The notes: a model not told the origin generated them from the letters alone. DNA of 17,240 bases from Collinsella sp. (GCA_020025115.1 JAHHSP010000016.1:1-17240); one strand, 5' to 3'. Numbered from the stretch's first letter, positions 1-7,922 are shown. Made by a program: numbers and translations.

Positions 1-2801
1 TTGAACATCTCGAAGCGCGGCGAACTGTAGTAGCCCTTGGGGTTCTCACCGAGCTTCGCGGGATCGTAGGCGCCATCCGCACCGAGCTCGAGAGGATAGA
101 TGAACCACGCGTCACCGGGCTCCCAGTTGAGGAACGTGGTGTCGTCATACATGTCGTTGGTCCAGGCATCGAGCGCCCAACGGAGGTATCCGTCGGTGTG
201 CAGCGTCTGAGAGTACATGGCCGACCAGTACGTGTCGCCGGGATCGGCCTGCTGCGAGCTGTTGGGATAGTCTCCCGTGCAGGTGTACATCGTCGTCTCG
301 AGCCCACGCTCACGGCGGCTGTCGACGAACGCATACCACTCATCCATAGACCAGCTGCTCAGGACGTGCTTCTGACCGACGGAGATGTCATCGAGGTACT
401 CGTCCTCTCCGACCTGGTCGGGAGCATAATTGATGGCGGCGGCGGTCTTCAGCGGATTACCGTCGGAGCCCTTGTGCTCCTTGATGAACTTGCACACGCC
501 GTCGATGGCGGGACGCTCATCGAACGCGATGTAGGCGATGTCGAACCAGCCCTTTTCCTCAAGGTGCGCGATAAAATCCTCCAGGAACGGGGTCCAGACG
601 GCTTCCCACTCCTCGGAAAGGGGGCTGAGATCCTTCTTGACGAGCTTGCCGGTCGTGGCGTCCGTATAGGTCACGCGGTTGTTCCAGGGGACCATGGAGT
701 AGCACTTGATCTTGCCACGCCCCGATGCGGGGTCGATGACGCCGCACTCGATAGCAAACTCGACCCACTCGTCGAAGAGCGTGTAATCGTACTCCCAGCC
801 ATCGGCGGTTTTGGTCCATTGGACCATGCCCTTGTCGGAGTAATAGCACTGGTGGCCCCATGCCTCGTCGACGATATTGGCGACGAGGTCGTCACCGCCC
901 AGGGCGGCGTAGTCCTCGAGAATGCCCTTGTAGTACGCGCGGAAGTCCTTGTCCAAGAACTTATCGATGGGAGCATCGGTTCCCATCGGGGCGCCCCAAA
1001 GACCGCCGCCGCCGCCGCTACCGCCGTAGACGGTGCTTTTGCCGAAATAGTAGCCGGTGACGGAGAAGGGATGCTGCCACAACTGGACGCTGTAGCCGAC
1101 CTCTCCAGCCGTGGGCTGCCTGATGCCGATGACCTCGAGCGTGTAGGAAAGCGGATACTCCACGTCGCCGGCTTTGACGGTCAGCGTGCCCGTGTATGTA
1201 CCGGGCTCCGCATCGACGGGGACGTTGATGGTCACCCATGCGAAGCGAAGCGACTCGGCCGGGATGTCGATGCCATCGTTGCCGTAGTAGATGACATCCG
1301 GGTAGCTCACCATGCGACCGGACATACCGCGGTTGGCGTCGGCCTTGACCTCGCGCAGCCAACGGACCTCGACGCAGGACGCATCGATGACGCCGCCCTC
1401 GCTCGTGAAGTCCCCCACCTCGATGAGGACGTCGTCGACCTTATGGCCGCGAGTCGCGACGCCGATCTTGGAGGCACGGGAGTCACCCAGCCAGGCAACA
1501 TCGCTCCAGCTGTCGGTGAAGGTGCTGGTTGCGTCGTCATATGCTTTCGCGGGAAGGTCGAGCAGGCGTTCATCGCCGACGAAGGCGTTGAAATCCTCGA
1601 CCTTGGGATACACCGTCACCTCGACCGATGCGGCGATATCCGTCCCATCGACGGTCGCCGTAATGGTAGCGGTGGATTTCTCCGCGACTTCCCGGGCGGT
1701 GACCACGCCATCCTCGACGGTCGCGACGGCCTCATCGCTGGAAGTCCAAACGACGGCGACGGGATCGGAGAGCACGGGCTTGAGCGTATAGGTCAGCTCC
1801 CGGCTCTTACCGCCCTCAAGGGTGACCTCGTCCATATCGATAACGATATTCGAGGGCTTGATGGGCTTGTGGACGACGTCGGCGTAGTCGAGCTGGATAA
1901 CATCTTGGTCGCCGATGTTGGTGATGACCAACTCGTGCTCGGTGTTCTCAAGCTCCTCGGAGGTAAAGAGGACCTGCTGGTGCCTGCCCCCATCGGTCCC
2001 GGCGTCAAACGTCCCCGCGACCTCGCCATCGATGGCAAACTGATACGTGCTGTGCGCCGGCTGCAAGCTGCCGACCACAGTGACCCGGGTGCCCTCGAAG
2101 TAGAACGTGGCCGCGGCATCGCGCTCGCGAGTGTAGATCTCGTCTCCACCGGAGAAGTAATCGGGATACGACGCATCATACGTCCAGTCGCCCTTGAAGC
2201 CCCAATGGAACAGCTCCTTGGCATTGGTTTGCATGCCCACCTCAATGCGCGAGGTGATGTCGCGATCGGGGTCGAGAGCGACATTCTTGGCAACCGCGTA
2301 CTGGAACGAGGCGCCGAGGGCCTCCACCGCACTCGGGTTGGTTTTTTCAAGCACCGTGACACGCGCGACATGACTGCCCTGCTCAAGACCATTCACCTCG
2401 AAAAGCAGCTGGTCTGACTGGCGGGTGGCCGCATAGCAATCCACCTCGACGGCCTTACCCCCATCGATGGCGACGCTTATGAAACGGTGATTGGTGTTCT
2501 TGATGCCGTCCAGCTCGAAGCCGTCACCCTCAAAGGAGATATCAACCGTCGCGCCGACACTGTTTGACCAGTGCTCGGTCGCCACGGCGTCACCCGAGCC
2601 GCCGGCGGTCCATCCGCCATGGTTCGCGTCGCCGGCGGAATACGCCCAACGCGAGTCGGTGTCATCTATGACGACGTCGACGGAGCCCACATGCGGCCGT
2701 GCGAAGGCGCGAAACGGGAGCAACGCGGCCATGCAGCACGCAAGGGCGGCCACAGCCAGTAGGACCCCCCTCCAAAGACGCGAGTCGCGAACCCCTTCCA
2801 T
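1..2801 (-). CDS. Secreted GH123/DUF4091-type glycoside hydrolase, multi-domain, 3' end beyond window
   Basis: An open frame of 933 codons runs from ATG 2801 off the window edge with no stop. A GGAGGG ribosome site (2806-2811) lies 4 nt before this ATG; an in-frame ATG at 2813 has a weaker site. Residues 1-34 look like a signal peptide ending AFA, so the enzyme is probably exported. Residues ~40-170 and ~195-312 are two beta-rich modules resembling galactose-binding-like folds. Residues ~315-398 match a bacterial Ig-like (BIG2) domain. From ~404 the chain fits the GH123 N-terminal beta domain and then the DUF4091 catalytic barrel: an adjacent Asp-Glu pair (D761-E762, in AYIAFDERP) and GYLRWALDAW (871-880), followed by GDAWFIYPLE. 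Characterised GH123 enzymes are retaining beta-N-acetylgalactosaminidases that use an adjacent Asp-Glu pair. Substrate here (host or mucin GalNAc glycans) is inferred. The missing C-terminus may hold more modules or a cell-wall anchor. Confidence 0.85.
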   Translation of the reverse strand, partial: MEGVRDSRLWRGVLLAVAALACCMAALLPFRAFARPHVGSVDVVIDDTDSRWAYSAGDANHGGWTAGGSGDAVATEHWSNSVGATVDISFEGDGFELDGIKNTNHRFISVAIDGGKAVEVDCYAATRQSDQLLFEVNGLEQGSHVARVTVLEKTNPSAVEALGASFQYAVAKNVALDPDRDITSRIEVGMQTNAKELFHWGFKGDWTYDASYPDYFSGGDEIYTRERDAAATFYFEGTRVTVVGSLQPAHSTYQFAIDGEVAGTFDAGTDGGRHQQVLFTSEELENTEHELVITNIGDQDVIQLDYADVVHKPIKPSNIVIDMDEVTLEGGKSRELTYTLKPVLSDPVAVVWTSSDEAVATVEDGVVTAREVAEKSTATITATVDGTDIAASVEVTVYPKVEDFNAFVGDERLLDLPAKAYDDATSTFTDSWSDVAWLGDSRASKIGVATRGHKVDDVLIEVGDFTSEGGVIDASCVEVRWLREVKADANRGMSGRMVSYPDVIYYGNDGIDIPAESLRFAWVTINVPVDAEPGTYTGTLTVKAGDVEYPLSYTLEVIGIRQPTAGEVGYSVQLWQHPFSVTGYYFGKSTVYGGSGGGGGLWGAPMGTDAPIDKFLDKDFRAYYKGILEDYAALGGDDLVANIVDEAWGHQCYYSDKGMVQWTKTADGWEYDYTLFDEWVEFAIECGVIDPASGRGKIKCYSMVPWNNRVTYTDATTGKLVKKDLSPLSEEWEAVWTPFLEDFIAHLEEKGWFDIAYIAFDERPAIDGVCKFIKEHKGSDGNPLKTAAAINYAPDQVGEDEYLDDISVGQKHVLSSWSMDEWYAFVDSRRERGLETTMYTCTGDYPNSSQQADPGDTYWSAMYSQTLHTDGYLRWALDAWTNDMYDDTTFLNWEPGDAWFIYPLELGADGAYDPAKLGENPKGYYSSPRFEMF

Positions 2802-3015
2802 GGATCCCTCCATTCTCTCGCGGCCGCCCCGACGGCACGGCCGACCTCATAGACATACGGGCCGTCACCGGCGCTCTCAGCACGTGCGATCCGGCCGCGA
2901 GAGACGTGGGGCGGTGCCCCCACATCCCATGGGCCGACATGCCGAGGACCCTCCTCCATGGGGTCTGCAACGCGGCATGGTTTCGCAGTGGGAAACATCC
3001 GCGTATGCGTTTTCA

Positions 3016-3044
3016 ATCATACCGAGCAAAACTGGGCCGAACCA
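3016..3044 (-). promoter_or_regulatory. Candidate promoter of the glycosidase gene
   Basis: A TATGAT -10 hexamer lies at 3021-3016 on the minus strand. The -35 position 17 bp upstream (3039-3044, TGGTTC) is a poor match, which would suit an activator-dependent promoter. Transcription from here would begin near 3009 and leave a leader of about 208 nt before ATG 2801. Assigned from the hexamer alone. Confidence 0.35.
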
Positions 3045-3052
3045 GAAGCCAG

Positions 3053-3082
3053 CGATTCGTTTCCACAGGCGGAAACGAATCG
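3053..3082. repeat. Perfect 12-bp inverted repeat, possible operator
   Basis: CGATTCGTTTCC (3053-3064) and its exact reverse complement GGAAACGAATCG (3071-3082) flank a 6-bp spacer. Neither side is followed by a T-run, so it is not an intrinsic terminator. It sits about 45-75 bp upstream of the start predicted from the candidate glycosidase promoter, a common place for a dimeric activator. No regulator gene is adjacent in the window. Confidence 0.6.
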
Positions 3083-3303
3083 GCGACAAACGGCCCTACC
3101 TCGCTATTTGCCAGCGAGAGCACATCATTTCGCATTGCCGACTGGTATCTGATTTTTGGCCCATGGGCTGTCCGCAAACGACGATGCGAACACGTGCGAG
3201 GGACGCTCGGCACCATCCGGCACGACCGGCCTGCCCGCGTTCGACGCTCGCGCCGGATGCGCCGCGGAAAGTGGCCGCGGGACGCGTCGGGCGCACCCGG
3301 GCG

Positions 3304-4230
3304 TCAGCGCGGAGGGACGATGCAGTCGTAGCGCACCGCCTTGCCGGCGATGCTGTGGCTCGGCTTGGCCCCGGCGAGATACGGGCCCTTGACCGGGCGC
3401 TTGATCACGATTTTGCGCGGGTGCGCGGCCAGGGCGGCGCGAAGCAGCAACTCCTCATCCAGCGGGTCCGTCGGGCACTCGAGGCCGTGGATCAGCTGGA
3501 ACTTCTTCTTAACCGCCGCGCTTTTGACGCGTCCCGGGAACATGGGGTCGAGGTAGACCACGTCGGGGCGCGTGTTCGGATCGGCCCCGAGCCGCTCGAG
3601 GGCGATACGGCTATCGCCCGCGACCACGTGCATGCGGGCGACGACGGGCCCGAGGACCTCGTGTACCGAGGCGCGCGCGAGGGCATCCTCCAGCAGCGCG
3701 GCAATCACCGGGTCGGCCTCGCACAGCGTGACCGTGAAGCCCGCCGCGGCAAGTAGCAGGGAGTCTTCGCCCAACCCCGCCGTGGCATCCACGGCTCGCG
3801 GGGTCTCGACACCCCTCACGCGGGCGGCTTTGACGAGCATCTCTCGCTGCAGAACCCCCTGCTTGATGCGTGGCAGCATCTCGGCAAAATCGGGACGGAG
3901 CTCCATGGCGTCGCGCATGAGGGAGAGGCCATCGCGCGACACTTTGAGATACAGACGACCCGGATCGGGGACGAACGTCACAGACGAGGGGCCGCCCCCG
4001 GGGGCTTCGAACGGCGCGGCCAATCGATCCGACAGGCCCCTCGCATGGTCGAGCGAACCGCCATCCACGCAGAGCACCGTCACTGGCGCCGCGTGCGGAC
4101 CCACCCCCGGTGCAAACCGCTCCTCTCCCGCCTCAGGGCGACGGCGCGCCGTCTCGCCGGCTCCGCCTTGCGCATCTCTCGCACCAGCCGCTTCAACGTC
4201 ACGCCCCTTCCCCATCTGAGACTCCATCAT
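3304..4230 (-). CDS. rsmJ: RsmJ-like 16S rRNA guanine-N2 methyltransferase
   Basis: The 308-residue product is a class I SAM-dependent methyltransferase of the RsmJ (DUF548) family, which methylates G1516 of 16S rRNA in E. coli. Motif I is DATAGLGEDS (148-157), an acidic residue follows the next strand (E171), DPMFP is at 228-232, and the family's C-terminal signature of a basic KRP segment then KPSxSI (277-294) and RYD (300-302) is present. The first ~50 residues are a low-complexity Ala/Gly/Glu/Arg stretch absent from the ~250-residue E. coli protein. The ATG at 4230 overlaps the stop of the preceding gene as ATGA, which favours this start and translational coupling. An in-frame ATG at 4215 behind GGAG is an alternative. 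Family assignment is strong; the exact rRNA target is inferred, because RsmJ is characterised in gammaproteobacteria. Confidence 0.85.
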   Translation of the reverse strand: MMESQMGKGRDVEAAGARDAQGGAGETARRRPEAGEERFAPGVGPHAAPVTVLCVDGGSLDHARGLSDRLAAPFEAPGGGPSSVTFVPDPGRLYLKVSRDGLSLMRDAMELRPDFAEMLPRIKQGVLQREMLVKAARVRGVETPRAVDATAGLGEDSLLLAAAGFTVTLCEADPVIAALLEDALARASVHEVLGPVVARMHVVAGDSRIALERLGADPNTRPDVVYLDPMFPGRVKSAAVKKKFQLIHGLECPTDPLDEELLLRAALAAHPRKIVIKRPVKGPYLAGAKPSHSIAGKAVRYDCIVPPR

Positions 4231-5198
4231 CCCTGGTCCCCGCCCTTGATGGCATTCACCGCACGGCGGCGCACCTTGGCCGGGCTGAGCGCCGATGCGA
4301 CGCTGGGAACATCGATATTCGCACCCAGCAAAATCTTCGCCATCCAGAAATAGAAGAACAGGACCAGCAACGGAATGAGGCACGAAGTCACGAGCATGAC
4401 CGCCAGCGACTCGATGAACTGGTTGAGGGACTCCCGAGCACCCTCGACGGCGCTCGCGATGCCACCCGTCACCGAGTCGATGGCTCCCTGGAAGAAGTCG
4501 AGGATGCCGCCGCCGTCCTTCTCCCCGCCTTCCGCCTCGGCCTCCGCTGCGCCCGCGGCCAGCGCCTCGGCCGTCTCGACCGACTGCGTGAGCGAGGTGT
4601 CGTACATGGCGTCGACTTGATCGGTCACCCAGGTGCTGGTGGGAATGGCCGCCAACAACACCACACCGATCAAGGCGAACTTGATGCCGAGGCGCGCCGT
4701 CGCACCCGACCAGCGCGAACGGCCGTAGGCCCAGGTGAAGGCGATCGCGGTGAGCAGCGCGAGAGGCATGACGAACCCCAACGCGACGCCGCTGAAGATG
4801 GCGATGAGGTATTTCTCCAAGAACAGCGCGGCGAGCACGATAAGAAAGCCGGTGCTCAGATCCATGAGCTTCTGGGCGATGGGCGAACCCGCGTCGCCGG
4901 GGATCGCCGAGATGAGCGCCGACGCGCCCGCGGAGCCCGCCGTGAGGGTGAGCACGTTGTCGATTTTCTCGTCGATGGTGGCGATCGCCTGCGCATGCGC
5001 CTCGGGAGAGGCGAAGTGGGGAGCAAGGCCGAACACGAACAGGGCGATGAGCGCCACGAGGGCCGCGGTGACAATCGCCCGTACCTGGGTGCTGGGCCCG
5101 AACGTCTCGTCGCGTTGCTCAGCTTCGTTCACCATAACGCACAAACGCTCGGCTGAAACTTCAGCGTCTCGCTCGTCGTACTGCTCAATTTCGTTCAT
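4227..5198 (-). CDS. Conserved-looking multi-pass membrane protein of unknown function
   Basis: The 323-residue product is not recognised. It starts with an acidic cytosolic stretch (1-38), then a hydrophobic segment at 40-59, a soluble loop to ~110, hydrophobic segments at about 111-128, 131-157 and 169-186, an Ala/Glu/Gly-rich linker (~205-230), an amphipathic stretch (~231-262) and a last hydrophobic segment at 263-288 with a basic tail (KVRRR, 308-312). That suggests about five membrane helices. ATG 5198 was chosen because GAGAGGTG lies just upstream; an in-frame ATG at 5225 would overlap coaX and has no ribosome site. It lies 11 nt after the coaX stop, and its TGA overlaps the rsmJ-like ATG, so it is the middle gene of an operon. 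Nothing in the sequence ties it to CoA metabolism or rRNA methylation. Confidence 0.8.
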   Translation of the reverse strand: MNEIEQYDERDAEVSAERLCVMVNEAEQRDETFGPSTQVRAIVTAALVALIALFVFGLAPHFASPEAHAQAIATIDEKIDNVLTLTAGSAGASALISAIPGDAGSPIAQKLMDLSTGFLIVLAALFLEKYLIAIFSGVALGFVMPLALLTAIAFTWAYGRSRWSGATARLGIKFALIGVVLLAAIPTSTWVTDQVDAMYDTSLTQSVETAEALAAGAAEAEAEGGEKDGGGILDFFQGAIDSVTGGIASAVEGARESLNQFIESLAVMLVTSCLIPLLVLFFYFWMAKILLGANIDVPSVASALSPAKVRRRAVNAIKGGDQG

Positions 5199-5209
5199 CG
5201 GAACACCTC

Positions 5210-6088
5210 TCATCGATTCGTGCATTGAGGACGGTTGCGGAGCCAGATATGGTGCAGGCCGCGCAGGGTGAGGGTCTCGTCGACCGTGGCATCGCGGGAG
5301 ATGAGGGAGGCGACCTGAGCGGCACCGTCGCCCGTGATCACCACGGGGGCATCGGCGCCGAGCTCGCCCATCACCGCATCGAGCAGGCCGTCGATACGCG
5401 CCGCCTCGCCCAAGACCACGCCGGACTGCATGGCGGAGCGCGTGCTGCGCCCGATCACGCGCTCCGGAGCGCGTAACTCGATCATGGGCAGGCGAGCCGC
5501 GGCGGCGGTGAGCGAACGCGCGCCCAGGGCGACACCGGGAGCGATGATGCCGCCGGCGAAGGCGCCGGATTCGTCCACGACCTCGATATTCGTCGTCGTC
5601 CCCAAATCGACCACGACCACGGGGGCCCCGTACGTCTCACGCGCCGCCACGGCATCGGCCACGCGATCGGAGCCCACTTCGGACGGGTCGTCATAACGCA
5701 TGCGGATGCCCGTCTTGAGACCCGGGCCCACCACGCAGGGGCGGACTCCGCACAACTTGCCGAGAGCGGAGCGCCATACTTCGGCAAGGCTCGGCACCAC
5801 GCAAGACAGGATCGAACACGAGGGTTCGGGCGCATCGAGCATATCGATCGCGCGGGCCGCCTGCGCCCATGCCTCATCGGCCGTGCAGCGCTCGAACGTC
5901 GTGACCTCCCACGTGCCTGCAAGCCCGTCCGCGGTGAACACGCCGAACTTGGTCACGGTATTGCCCACGTCGACGGCGAGCAAGCAAGGCGCCGTCGCGG
6001 CCTTTGAAGCGTCCCGCGCATGCAAAACCCGTTCACGCGAATCCGGGCCCTCAGACCAAGCGCACGCGGCCTCCACAGCAACACCCAT
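5210..6088 (-). CDS. coaX: Type III pantothenate kinase
   Basis: CoaX phosphorylates pantothenate with ATP, the first step of coenzyme A synthesis, in the cytosol. The ASKHA-fold signatures are clear: AVDVGNTVTKFG (38-49, phosphate 1), RMRYDDPSEVGSDRVAD (129-145) with the conserved Asp of the G-x-D-R motif at 141, VVDLGTTTNIEVVD (159-172, phosphate 2), GGIIAPG (179-185) and a C-terminal ITGDGA (251-256). Type III kinases need a monovalent cation and are insensitive to CoA feedback (family knowledge). The ATG at 6088 has GGAGG 5 nt upstream. It gives 292 residues, about 35 more than usual, and the extra N-terminus (1-35) looks non-conserved, so a later non-ATG start is possible. It is the first gene of the operon with the membrane protein and rsmJ-like gene, and is divergent from the OPT transporter. 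Confidence 0.95.
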   Translation of the reverse strand: MGVAVEAACAWSEGPDSRERVLHARDASKAATAPCLLAVDVGNTVTKFGVFTADGLAGTWEVTTFERCTADEAWAQAARAIDMLDAPEPSCSILSCVVPSLAEVWRSALGKLCGVRPCVVGPGLKTGIRMRYDDPSEVGSDRVADAVAARETYGAPVVVVDLGTTTNIEVVDESGAFAGGIIAPGVALGARSLTAAAARLPMIELRAPERVIGRSTRSAMQSGVVLGEAARIDGLLDAVMGELGADAPVVITGDGAAQVASLISRDATVDETLTLRGLHHIWLRNRPQCTNR

Positions 6089-6117
6089 CGCGCCCTCCAT
6101 ATTCTCGAACGCACATC

Positions 6118-6139
6118 TCTCGATCGAGATTACACTATA
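6118..6139 (-). promoter_or_regulatory. Candidate coaX promoter with adjoining palindrome
   Basis: A TATAGT -10-like hexamer lies at 6139-6134 on the minus strand, about 45 bp before the coaX ATG. It is followed directly by the perfect 12-bp palindrome TCTCGATCGAGA (6118-6129), which would overlap the transcription start. No good -35 is visible. The palindrome could be an operator, but a 12-bp dyad of this kind can occur by chance. Confidence 0.35.
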
Positions 6140-6162
6140 GCGGTCCTGTTGCCGTAACCCGA

Positions 6163-6181
6163 CTCCCCGCGTGAGGGGGAG
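6163..6181 (+). other. Small hairpin in the OPT transporter leader
   Basis: CTCCCC (6163-6168) can pair with GGGGAG (6176-6181) across a 7-nt loop, 9 nt before the GAAGGAG ribosome site (6191-6197) of the transporter. It is too short to call a riboswitch. It could tune initiation or be incidental. Confidence 0.25.
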
Positions 6182-6203
6182 CGGATATACGAAGGAGCTA
6201 CAA

Positions 6204-7922
6204 ATGAGTTCTCTGAACGAGCGCGCGCCGTGGCGCGGGCAGATCAGTGCCGCCGGTATTCTCATCGGTTGCATCGGCTGCGTCATCATCACGGCATCTT
6301 CCGTCTACACGGCCCTCAAGATGGGCGCCCTGCCCTGGCCGACCATCTTCACCTCGATCACCGCGCTGGTCTTGTTGCGCGCGGCGGGTCGCACGAATCT
6401 GAATGAGGCGAACGTCACCCAAATCATCATGTCTGCCGGCTCCATGGTCGCAGGCGGTCTGGCCTTCACCATCCCCGGCGTTTGGATGCTCGGGCTCGAC
6501 GCGGAGCTGAGCTGGATCGAGATCGGCGGCGTCGCCCTCGCCGGCACGCTGATCGGGCTCGTGTGCACGGCGCTGATCCGCCGTCGCTTCGTCGAAGAGT
6601 CCGATCTCGAGTACCCCATAGGCACCGCCGCCGCCGAGACGCTCATGGCCAGCCGTGCGGGCGGCGCGACGGGCAAGGGGCTCTTCGGATCCATGGCCGC
6701 AGCCGGCGTCTGGTGCGCGTTGCGCGATCTTGTGGGTGCCATCCCCGCCATGATCGGCGCGCTGCCCATCCCCGGGGTCGCCTTCGGCATCTACAACTCG
6801 CCCATGCTGCTTTCGGTCGGCTTTTTGGTTGGCGGAGCCGCCGTTGCATTCTGGCTGGCGGGGGGTCTCATCGCGAATTTCGGCATCATCGTGGGCGGCA
6901 GCTCGATGGGGCTTTGGGACGTCGCGGGCGGCCAGGGAATCGTGTCGAGCCTGGGGATGGGCCTCATGATGGGATCCGGCATCGGCGTCGTGGTGCGAGA
7001 CATCCTGCCCGCCGTTTTCCGCGGCATGCGCAATGGGCGAGATGGCGGCGGCAGCTGCGAAACCACCGCCGCGCATGTGTTCGGAAAACTCGATCGGGGC
7101 ATCCTCGCCCTGCTCGTGACGGCGGCGGCCCTCCTCATCTGCCTCGTACTCGGCCTCTCCCCCATCGCCTGCGCGATCGTGGTGGCGCTCGCATTCATCA
7201 CCACGATCATGGGCGCTCAGTCGGTGGGCCAGACCGGTATCGACCCCATGGAGATCTTCGGCCTCATCGTCCTGCTCGTCATCGCCGCCCTGGGAGAGTC
7301 CGATCAGGTCAGGCTCTTCTTCGTCGCCGGCGTGGTGGCCGTGGCGTGCGGCCTCGCGGGCGATGTCATGAGCGATTTTAAGACCGGAAAGATCATCGGC
7401 ACCGACCCGCGCGCCATGTGGGTCGGCCAGGCCATCGGCGCATTCCTCGGCTGCGCCGTGTCGGTAGCGGTGATGTGCGCGCTGATCAACGCCTACGGCC
7501 CCGGTGCGTTCGGACCCGGCAAGCTCTTCGTGTCCGCCCAGGCAAGCGTCGTTGCCACCATGGTCTCGGGCATCCCGAGCGTTCCCGCCTTCGCACTCGG
7601 ACTCGCCGCGGGCGTTGCCCTGTACTGCCTCGGCATCCCATCGATGATGCTGGGACTCGGCGTGTACCTGCCGTTTTATATGACGTTGTCGGCCTCTCTC
7701 GGCGCGGCCGTGAAGATCGCCTACGACCACGCGGCGGCTCGGGGCAAACGCGACACGCATGTGGACGGCGCCATGGCGGCAGGCGCCGACGCGGGCTCCA
7801 CCGACGGTGAGACGTCGCACGAGGAAACCGGCATCATCGTGGCCTCCGGCGTGCTCGGCGGCGAGTCGATCGTGGGCGTGATCATCGCGCTCGCCTCCGT
7901 CGCGGGCGGCCTTTTGGGGTAA
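6204..7922 (+). CDS. OPT-family oligopeptide transporter
   Basis: The 572-residue integral membrane protein matches the OPT family, which imports small peptides (some members carry metal chelates) using the proton gradient. Family motifs seen: an NLNEANVTQ segment followed by SAGSMVAGGLAFTIPG (77-92), EYPIGTAAAETL (136-147), a DVMSDFKTGKIIGTDPRAM block near 397-415, GVYLPFYMTLS (496-506) and a C-terminal ASGVLGGESIVGV segment. Hydrophobic segments occur throughout, with a short hydrophilic Gly/Asp/Thr-rich insert (~528-552) before the last helices. ATG 6204 was chosen for GAAGGAG with 6-nt spacing; an upstream in-frame GTG at 6171 has no ribosome site. It is monocistronic, divergent from coaX and convergent with tex. 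The substrate cannot be read from sequence; the family name implies peptides. Confidence 0.92.
   Translation: MSSLNERAPWRGQISAAGILIGCIGCVIITASSVYTALKMGALPWPTIFTSITALVLLRAAGRTNLNEANVTQIIMSAGSMVAGGLAFTIPGVWMLGLDAELSWIEIGGVALAGTLIGLVCTALIRRRFVEESDLEYPIGTAAAETLMASRAGGATGKGLFGSMAAAGVWCALRDLVGAIPAMIGALPIPGVAFGIYNSPMLLSVGFLVGGAAVAFWLAGGLIANFGIIVGGSSMGLWDVAGGQGIVSSLGMGLMMGSGIGVVVRDILPAVFRGMRNGRDGGGSCETTAAHVFGKLDRGILALLVTAAALLICLVLGLSPIACAIVVALAFITTIMGAQSVGQTGIDPMEIFGLIVLLVIAALGESDQVRLFFVAGVVAVACGLAGDVMSDFKTGKIIGTDPRAMWVGQAIGAFLGCAVSVAVMCALINAYGPGAFGPGKLFVSAQASVVATMVSGIPSVPAFALGLAAGVALYCLGIPSMMLGLGVYLPFYMTLSASLGAAVKIAYDHAAARGKRDTHVDGAMAAGADAGSTDGETSHEETGIIVASGVLGGESIVGVIIALASVAGGLLG

Larger units (their letters stand above)
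2802..3303. other. Gene-free region between glycosidase and rsmJ-like gene
   Basis: About 500 bp with no convincing coding frame. The short frames here lack good ribosome sites, recognisable proteins or consistent codon use. It holds the leader and candidate promoter of the glycosidase, a perfect inverted repeat at 3053-3082, and smaller dyads: GTGGGG/CCCCAC at 2906-2911/2918-2923, CTCGCT/AGCGAG at 3100-3105/3113-3118, and CCGCGG/CCGCGG at 3272-3277/3285-3290 just after the rsmJ-like stop. None of the dyads is followed by a T-run, so no intrinsic terminator can be named for the upstream operon. Confidence 0.6.

Noticed and set aside
198..2417. 739-codon plus-strand open frame
   Set aside because: It is antisense to the glycosidase frame, whose minus-strand translation shows a signal peptide, BIG2 and GH123 motifs. 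The plus product has no recognisable domain and arises from GC-rich codon bias.
3053..3082. Inverted repeat as an intrinsic terminator
   Set aside because: No T-run on either side and over 200 bp from the nearest upstream stop.
3013..3216. 67-codon minus-strand frame in the gene-free region
   Set aside because: No ribosome site, no recognisable motif, and it spans the inverted repeat and candidate promoter.
2802..3303. Possible tRNA or riboswitch in the gene-free region
   Set aside because: No cloverleaf, CCA end, T-loop consensus or known riboswitch core could be recognised by eye.
2491..3756. 421-codon plus-strand open frame crossing the intergenic region
   Set aside because: It overlaps the glycosidase 5' end and the rsmJ-like 3' end, both well supported on the other strand, and its sequence is basic low-complexity with no ribosome site.
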